This document shows positions 1 through 5,166 of a stretch of 7,461 bases of DNA, piece after piece (position 1 is the stretch's first letter; every line of letters begins with the position of its first letter). The notes under the pieces were generated by a model that searched no databases, was not told the origin of the DNA, and saw only the letters and a program-made list of their open reading frames with translations. The stretch comes from Maribacter sp. (GTDB lineage Bacteria; Bacteroidota; Bacteroidia; Flavobacteriales; Flavobacteriaceae), in assembly GCA_013001935.1 (NCBI GenBank), contig JABDKZ010000252.1, positions 1 through 7,461 on the forward strand. Direction: 5' to 3'. A program made the position numbers and the translations under genes.

Positions 1-658
1 ACCACTTCCTGATTTTGGGCATTTTAATTCTGGCCACATTCTCTATTTCACTCAACAGAATATACTCCCCATCATTTTTAGATTCGTCATGAAAGAACTG
101 ATAAACTTCCATGGCATAGCTATCAGGATCAAAATAAAAATACCAAGTGTCCTTGCCTACATTTTCGTCATAAGTTATTTTGAGGACCAAGTATTCTTTA
201 CCCTTGAAGTTTTTGGTTTGTACTACGCTATCCAAATGCGACCCTGGGTCTTTTAATTTCATGGGAAGACCATAGAGATAGGTATAATAATTCTTCATGG
301 TTTGGGCACGCTCACAACTCAATCGGTGGGTTTTTTTATCCTCTTCGGAAATGGATGCGCTGCCGTTTAATTTTAAGGTACATTCCTTTTTATCCACCGT
401 TTGTTCAATAACAATGTCATCGTTGGTAGCAGTAAGTTTGAAGTATTCGTTTGGAAGATCAATTTCGACCTCACTCAGTCTTTGCCTACCGTCAGGATAG
501 CTCATCGTGATAAAGAGTTTTCCCTCAAACACATCCCAGAGTTGATTGGGGTCGTGGTAAGCGATCGATTTTTCCAATACTTCGGTTGCAGACAATTGCT
601 GCCCCTGGGTTTGAACAAAACCCATTGAAAATAGCAATACAAAGAAATAGCGCATCAT
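1..658 (-). CDS. Putative secreted DUF6503-like protein, C-terminus cut off by the window edge
   Basis: Reading the minus strand from an ATG at 658 gives 219 open codons with no stop before the left edge, so the 3' end is missing. A second ATG follows directly, so the start could be either one. Residues 1-20 (MMRYFFVLLFSMGFVQTQGQ) look like a Sec signal peptide: a basic residue, a hydrophobic core, then a polar region. No lipobox cysteine is present, so it is probably periplasmic or secreted and not a lipoprotein. The mature part is rich in alternating beta-type segments and aromatics (YHDPNQLWDVFEGKL at 34-48, TWYFYFDPDSYAMEVYQFFH at 171-190). The pattern of an early YHDP followed by a Trp and a beta-rich body resembles the Bacteroidota family DUF6503, whose function is unknown to me. 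The family assignment comes from memory of that pattern and is moderate only. It lies 52 bp downstream of the PiT gene on the same strand with no convincing terminator between them, so it may be the distal gene of that transcript. Confidence 0.75.
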   Translation of the reverse strand, partial: MMRYFFVLLFSMGFVQTQGQQLSATEVLEKSIAYHDPNQLWDVFEGKLFITMSYPDGRQRLSEVEIDLPNEYFKLTATNDDIVIEQTVDKKECTLKLNGSASISEEDKKTHRLSCERAQTMKNYYTYLYGLPMKLKDPGSHLDSVVQTKNFKGKEYLVLKITYDENVGKDTWYFYFDPDSYAMEVYQFFHDESKNDGEYILLSEIENVARIKMPKIRKW

Positions 659-710
659 GCTTCTTATGATATATCTCTAAGATAAGCTTTTTCTTCGGCC
701 CATGAAAAGA

Positions 711-2999
711 CTATACCTCTAATCTTACAGCTGGGACACTGTCATCATGTTGATAATAATACAGTTCCAGTAGATTCACAGTACCCGTTATTAAATCCTT
801 GGTTTCCAAGAGTATCGAGAAGTACAATGTTGTGTTTTTAGGACTTGATTCCTCGGTTCTGGTTCTGGTCACCTGTTTATGGATCTTGTCGGAAACCAAA
901 TTGAACAAGTTTTGCTTATTGATCAATATAATGCCTATTTCCTCAAAGGAACGTCTATCAAACGCATTTTCAGTCGTATTGAATAACTCTTCCAATTCTA
1001 AATTCAATTGCTTTAATTCCTTTATCTGATTGTATTTTAATTTCTTATGGTTATTGTTGACGTGTTTGTGGCTGATTTTTGTGATATAGGTCATAGATTG
1101 GGTTATATCGGTCAAATAATCCAATATGTTAATATAAAAGTCACTTGCCCCAACACTTGCTTCATCAAGATTTTTAATGAAATAGAAAAGGTTATCCCTA
1201 AGTTCATCAATTTCACTGGTAAGTTTGGAAACTTGTTTTTTGTTCTTTTTCAATTGCTCCAAATCTTGCCTTGCCAGACCATTGATGGTATTCGTGTAAA
1301 TTTTATTTGTTCGTTTGACTACATTTGAGATATTCGTGGCGCTCTCTTCGATTACACCTTGTATAGAACTACTTTCAGCTTTGCGTAGGCTATCTTCTGC
1401 CTTTATTTCCCTTGACTTTTTATTGTAAGAAATAAAATTACGGGTCAATAGTAGTATAGCGACCAATAACAAAATGGCAATGGCAGTTCCTTTTCCTAAG
1501 TTAATCAGGGTCAAAATGACCCCTGAAGCAATGAAGGCAATAATTGCAGTCCCAAACCAGCCGCCAACCACATTGAGGACACCAGCAACCCGGTAGACAG
1601 CACTTTCAGCACCCCAAGCCCTATCGGCCAACGAAGTTCCCATAGCGACCATAAAAGTCACATATGTCGTTGATAGTGGCAATTTGTAAGAGGTAGCTAT
1701 TGATATCAAAATACCGGCTACCATAAGATTCACCGCAGCCCTAACCATATCGAAAGCAGGCATTTCATGGCTTTTCTCCTTTGATAAGGCTATTGTAGAT
1801 CTATTGAATTGAGCATCGATTTTTTTAGCAACCGACAAAGGTAAAATCGTTGATGCTTTGGACAAGGTGACCGACATTCTAACAATACTTCTGGATAAGA
1901 TATTGGGTTGAAATCGTTCTTTGGCCTCGCCTTCCCTTGAAAGATTTATTTCAGTATCAGCAACATATCGTGCCTTTTTAGAAAACCATAGGGTAACCAC
2001 CATTATCATTCCTGAGAGGAATAAAAGTAAGGTTGGTGTTGGCACTTTTGTCGCAAGTACCTCCATTCCAAAATCTGTTGCCGGGATTCCGGAAACTACC
2101 CACGCCTCATAGGACTGATAGGCAGCAATGGGCACTCCAATAAAATTGACTAAATCATTGCCTGCAAAGGCAAGTGCCAAAGCAAATGTCCCAACCCCGA
2201 TTATTACCTTATAAATGTTGATTCTTGCAAACACCGATAGTAGGTACGACAATAAGGACCATACTAAAAAATTGATGAGTATAATACTCCAAACTTTGGT
2301 CTCTAAATAATCCTTAATGGTCATTCCACCTATGAGATCAAAACTCTGGCTAGCGTATGTCGTACCCTTTATACCTTTCATTAAAATGAAGTAGGTGATT
2401 GCAGATAAGGCAACACCTCCAAAGAGCGCTCCAATCCATTTCGCTTTTTTCTGAAAATCATGGGATAATAAAAGCCGGGATATCCATTGAACTATGGCTC
2501 CAATTGAAAATGCGAATACAACAGAGAGTAGTATGCCCATTATAATCTGAAGTGCCTTTGAAGTATTGATATAATTGACTACGTCTGTAAAATCACCTCC
2601 ATCTCCCCAGATTTTTAGAATTGACATGGCAACGGCCGCTCCCAAAAGTTCAAAGACGATTGAAACCGTAGTTGAGGTTGGCATGCCTAAGGTATTAAAG
2701 AAATCCAATAAAAGAATATCAGTAATCATCACGGCCATGAAAATGAACATGATTTCGCTGAACATGAACTCCCCTGGATTAAAGATTCCTTTTCTGGCTA
2801 CCTCCATCATACCACTTGAGAAAATGGCACCAAAAGCGATACCAAGACTAGCCACAATCATAATTGTGCGAAATGAAATGGCTTTTGAGCCAACGGCGGA
2901 GTTTAGAAAATTAACGGCATCATTGCTTACACCTACTACTAAATCAGCAATGGCCAGCACGGCCAAAGCTATAAGCATCAGAAGGTAAATATTGTCCAT
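711..2999 (-). CDS. pit: PiT-family inorganic phosphate permease with fused C-terminal PhoU-like domain (paralog 1)
   Basis: This is an inner-membrane low-affinity phosphate symporter of the PiT (Pho4) family, 762 residues. Family hallmarks are two inverted-topology repeats. The first has GVSNDAVNFLNSAVGSKA at 23-40 and MPTSTTVS at 106-113. The second has AGNDLVNFIGVP at 279-290 and LPLSTTYVTFMVAMGTSLAD at 440-459. About ten to twelve hydrophobic segments lie between residues 4 and 520. A hydrophilic central loop, about 340-417, contains EINLSREGEAKERFQPN, which is identical in the second copy. From about residue 530 the protein becomes a soluble, mostly helical domain of about 230 residues resembling PhoU/DUF47, with DYLTD at 627-631 matching the PhoU-type E/DxxxD pattern. 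Typical bacterial Pit proteins are about 420-500 residues, with DUF47 as a separate gene; here the two appear fused. An in-frame TAA lies about 36 bp upstream and no other start codon follows it, so the ATG is secure. No Shine-Dalgarno sequence is seen. The gene is divergent from the Na/Pi carrier. Transport direction and coupling ion (H+ or Na+) cannot be read from the sequence. Confidence 0.96.
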   Translation of the reverse strand: MDNIYLLMLIALAVLAIADLVVGVSNDAVNFLNSAVGSKAISFRTIMIVASLGIAFGAIFSSGMMEVARKGIFNPGEFMFSEIMFIFMAVMITDILLLDFFNTLGMPTSTTVSIVFELLGAAVAMSILKIWGDGGDFTDVVNYINTSKALQIIMGILLSVVFAFSIGAIVQWISRLLLSHDFQKKAKWIGALFGGVALSAITYFILMKGIKGTTYASQSFDLIGGMTIKDYLETKVWSIILINFLVWSLLSYLLSVFARINIYKVIIGVGTFALALAFAGNDLVNFIGVPIAAYQSYEAWVVSGIPATDFGMEVLATKVPTPTLLLFLSGMIMVVTLWFSKKARYVADTEINLSREGEAKERFQPNILSRSIVRMSVTLSKASTILPLSVAKKIDAQFNRSTIALSKEKSHEMPAFDMVRAAVNLMVAGILISIATSYKLPLSTTYVTFMVAMGTSLADRAWGAESAVYRVAGVLNVVGGWFGTAIIAFIASGVILTLINLGKGTAIAILLLVAILLLTRNFISYNKKSREIKAEDSLRKAESSSIQGVIEESATNISNVVKRTNKIYTNTINGLARQDLEQLKKNKKQVSKLTSEIDELRDNLFYFIKNLDEASVGASDFYINILDYLTDITQSMTYITKISHKHVNNNHKKLKYNQIKELKQLNLELEELFNTTENAFDRRSFEEIGIILINKQNLFNLVSDKIHKQVTRTRTEESSPKNTTLYFSILLETKDLITGTVNLLELYYYQHDDSVPAVRLEV

Positions 3000-3022
3000 A
3001 TACCTATGTTGAAAGTAACGTA

Positions 3023-3030
3023 CAAACCTA
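3023..3030 (-). promoter_or_regulatory. Candidate Bacteroidota -7 element for the leftward pit gene
   Basis: The minus strand reads TAGGTTTG, an exact match to the Bacteroidota/Flavobacterium -7 consensus TANNTTTG, about 23 bp upstream of the ATG at 2999. Transcription would start a few bases downstream, giving a very short leader without a Shine-Dalgarno sequence. I do not see a clear TTG at the -33 position in the AT-rich sequence upstream, so the assignment rests on the -7 match and its location. Confidence 0.5.
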
Positions 3031-3102
3031 CTTTAATTCCTGAAAATAAATGTAATGTAATTGTTATTAATTTGGGGTCCGTGTATTTTTCAAAATGCGC
3101 AA

Positions 3103-3129
3103 AGATTCAATTTATTTGTTTTTGAATCT
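3103..3129. repeat. Perfect 8-bp inverted repeat in the divergent promoter region (candidate operator)
   Basis: AGATTCAA (3103-3110) is followed after 11 bases by TTGAATCT (3122-3129), a perfect dyad with 19 bp between arm starts, roughly two helical turns. It lies between the divergent pit and Na/Pi carrier genes, about 104 bp upstream of the pit start and 137 bp upstream of the GTG start. A further AATCT occurs at 3133-3137. The long AT-rich loop and absence of a T-tract on either strand argue against a terminator. The geometry suits a dimeric regulator, but no known operator is recognised, and in AT-rich sequence a chance dyad of this size is possible. Confidence 0.35.
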
Positions 3130-3223
3130 GTTAATCTTAGGGTATTTAAAACGAATAAAATCAAAAAGATAAGCAGTATTGGATGTATAACTGATAATTG
3201 GCATTCGATCATTTCATTTACTC

Positions 3224-3231
3224 TAAATTTA
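3224..3231 (+). promoter_or_regulatory. Weak candidate -7 element for the rightward Na/Pi carrier gene
   Basis: TAAATTTA matches seven of eight positions of TANNTTTG and lies 35 bp upstream of the GTG start. A TTG at 3198-3200 lies 23 bp upstream of it, at the long end of the spacing accepted for flavobacterial -33/-7 promoters. TATATTTA at 3235-3242 is an equally good alternative with no matching -33. The region is very AT-rich, so such near-matches are expected by chance. Confidence 0.2.
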
Positions 3232-3266
3232 CATTATATTTACTTTAAGTTAACATATAATAAGGC

Positions 3267-5024
3267 GTGGATTACGGACTTTACGAGATATTACAATTAT
3301 TTGGGTCATTGGGGCTTTTTCTCTTCGGGATGAAGGTGATGAGTGATGCGCTCATGAGTTTGGCAGGGGATAAAATGCGAAAAATACTGGCCACAATGAC
3401 CTCTAACAGGTTTTTGGGCATATTCACGGGTTTTTTCATTACTTCGGTAATTCAATCTTCTTCTGCCACCACTTTAATGGTGGTCAGTTTTTCCAATGCT
3501 TCTTTACTGTCATTGACAGAATCGATAAGTGTCATTATGGGTGCCAATATCGGTACGACAATAACTGCTTGGTTAATCACTATCCTGGGATTTAAGGTCA
3601 GTATGAGTTCAATAGCTTTGCCGCTTGTTGGCTTGGGATTTGCGTTCACTTTTGCCAAAAAGGAAAACCTTAAAAATTGGGGCGGGTTTATCATCGGATT
3701 CGCGGTTTTGTTTATTGGACTGCAATTTCTTAAAGACGCAGTTCCTGATATTAAGCAAAACCCGGAAATTTTGGAATTCTTAAGAAGATATACCGATCTG
3801 GATTTTTGGTCGGTTCTTTTGTTTCTGGCAATTGGCACATTGCTTACTATAGTTATTCAATCCTCAAGTGCGACTATGGCGCTGACATTGATAATGACCG
3901 CCCAAGGTTGGATTCCGTTTCCATTAGCCGCAGCCATGGTACTTGGCGAGAATATTGGCACGACCATAACGGCCAATCTAGCTGCAATTGTTGCCAATTT
4001 TAATGCCAAACGAACGGCACGTGCCCATCTTATTTTTAATATCATAGGGGTTATCTGGGTCCTGGTTCTTTTTTATCCTTTTCTAAAATTCGTTGAGTGG
4101 CTTGTTAGCCTAACCGGATCGGATTCGCCCTATTTGAGTGCTGCTGCCATACCAGTGGCCCTATCCTTGTTCCATACTAGTTTCAACATCATAAACACCT
4201 TTGTACTTGTTTGGTTTATTAAGCCCATTGCTAGGATTGTAGAAAAAATGGTACCTGCCATTATCGAACCTGAAAAGGAAATAGATGAACCTAAATTCTT
4301 GAGCGAAAAAGTCTTAAACTATCCTGAAACCCTTCTGATATCATTGGTTAATGAATCAAAATATTTATTTAAGAATGCGATATTTGAAATTGTTGCCCAT
4401 GCCTTGAATATACATCGGGAGGATATTACCTCTGATCTGAGGCTCAAAAAAGTAATTAAAAAATCAAAGGAGGATTTTAAAACCGATGTTCGTGAATTGT
4501 ATTATACCAAGGTCAAAAACATCTATGGGGAAATATTACGGTATGCAACCACGGCACAAAGTGAATTGAAGTTGAGCAAGAGTGAAAATCGAAGGGTTTC
4601 ACAGGTAAAATTAGCCAATCGAAAGATGGTCGAAATTGTTAACGATGTCAAAGAACTTGGCAGGAATGTATCCTTTTATTTGAATTCGGAGAATGTCCAT
4701 ATGCGAAAGGAATATGATAAGTTTAGAAGAAAGATCGTGAAGGTATTGCGGATCATTTATTTGTTCAGGACGCAAGAAGAAAAAGCACAGTATTATGACA
4801 AGCTTATAACACTCAGAACTGAAGCCAAGGAAGGCAAGCATGAAACAACCGATTCAATCAACAAATTAATACGTGAAGGCTTAATAACCGTTGACATGTC
4901 ATCATCTTTGGTGAATGACAGCGACAATGTAAATGATATCATCAAAAAATTGATCGAGGTCGCTATTTTACTTTATGGTGAAAAAGATTATCTGTTGGAA
5001 AACCTGGATTCAAAAGCGGCATAG
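3267..5024 (+). CDS. Na+/Pi cotransporter family protein (NptA/YjbB type) with C-terminal PhoU-like domain
   Basis: This is a 585-residue inner-membrane phosphate carrier of the PNaS family. The two diagnostic repeats are clear: QSSSATT at 63-69 with GANIGTT at 92-98, and QSSSATM at 198-204 with GENIGTT at 227-233. The QSSS motifs are the substrate and Na+ binding signature of this family. About eight to ten hydrophobic segments occupy residues 5-325. Residues about 345-585 are soluble and helical, like PhoU, with EIVND at 456-460 fitting the E/DxxxD metal-binding pattern. The length agrees with bacterial Na/Pi-PhoU proteins (about 540-600 residues). The start is a GTG (3267): an in-frame TAA at 3261-3263 rules out anything upstream, and the next ATG (residue 22) would remove part of the first conserved membrane segment (LFGSLGLFLFGMK). 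The gene diverges from pit copy 1 and converges on pit copy 2. The E. coli homolog YjbB has been linked to phosphate efflux, so export is as possible as import; the sequence does not decide this. Confidence 0.95.
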   Translation: MDYGLYEILQLFGSLGLFLFGMKVMSDALMSLAGDKMRKILATMTSNRFLGIFTGFFITSVIQSSSATTLMVVSFSNASLLSLTESISVIMGANIGTTITAWLITILGFKVSMSSIALPLVGLGFAFTFAKKENLKNWGGFIIGFAVLFIGLQFLKDAVPDIKQNPEILEFLRRYTDLDFWSVLLFLAIGTLLTIVIQSSSATMALTLIMTAQGWIPFPLAAAMVLGENIGTTITANLAAIVANFNAKRTARAHLIFNIIGVIWVLVLFYPFLKFVEWLVSLTGSDSPYLSAAAIPVALSLFHTSFNIINTFVLVWFIKPIARIVEKMVPAIIEPEKEIDEPKFLSEKVLNYPETLLISLVNESKYLFKNAIFEIVAHALNIHREDITSDLRLKKVIKKSKEDFKTDVRELYYTKVKNIYGEILRYATTAQSELKLSKSENRRVSQVKLANRKMVEIVNDVKELGRNVSFYLNSENVHMRKEYDKFRRKIVKVLRIIYLFRTQEEKAQYYDKLITLRTEAKEGKHETTDSINKLIREGLITVDMSSSLVNDSDNVNDIIKKLIEVAILLYGEKDYLLENLDSKAA

Positions 5025-5108
5025 GATTCGCATCTAAACCTGAAGAGTTCTTTCTGAAGTCAGAGTGAGTTGATTTGGTAGGGTCACTCAAAGTGAAATG
5101 GAATTATT

Positions 5109-5139
5109 AAAAAAGGCACTTAAAAAGTGCCTTTTTTTT
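5109..5139. terminator. Bidirectional intrinsic terminator between convergent phosphate carrier genes
   Basis: A 13-bp perfect stem pairs 5109-5121 with 5125-5137 around an AAA loop. The GC-containing core is GGCACTT/AAGTGCC, flanked by A-tracts on the left and an eight-T run (5132-5139) on the right. On the plus strand the hairpin ends in a long T-tract, ending the Na/Pi carrier transcript 85-115 bp after its stop. On the minus strand the six-base A-tract gives a T-tract about 30-60 bp after the stop of pit copy 2. This is the only strong terminator I see in the window. The remainder of 5025-5166 holds nothing else I can support beyond a 6-bp GAGTGA/TCACTC dyad. Confidence 0.9.
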
Positions 5140-5166
5140 ATTTAAAGATGAACCATTATTATTTGC

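Noticed and set aside
297..628. Two overlapping plus-strand ORFs (67 and 75 residues) at 297-500 and 401-628
   Set aside because: They lie opposite the partial secreted-protein gene, which has a signal peptide and a coherent 219-codon frame; the plus-strand readings look like noise.
659..710. Possible terminator or promoter between pit copy 1 and the secreted-protein gene
   Set aside because: Only short AT-only dyads (such as GATATATC) and a one-mismatch -7-like TATCTTAG are present; neither is strong enough to annotate.
2575..2988. 137-residue plus-strand ORF opposite the start of pit copy 1, mirrored by a 134-residue ORF at 7028-7432 opposite pit copy 2
   Set aside because: Both are antisense shadows of the same conserved N-terminal PiT codons; their similarity to each other follows from the paralogy of the sense genes.
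3112..3204. 30-codon minus-strand ORF in the divergent intergenic region
   Set aside because: Composition is typical of random AT-rich sequence, and no signal for initiation was seen.
3061..3333. 90-residue plus-strand ORF running from the intergenic region into the Na/Pi carrier gene
   Set aside because: Out of frame with the carrier, overlaps its conserved N-terminus, and has no recognisable features.
3452..3838. 128-residue minus-strand ORF inside the Na/Pi carrier gene
   Set aside because: Antisense to well-conserved PNaS repeat motifs, with no family resemblance; a frame shadow.
5063..5089. GAGTGA/TCACTC dyad after the Na/Pi carrier stop
   Set aside because: Only a 6-bp stem with a 15-base loop and no T-tract; the strong hairpin at 5109-5139 explains termination.
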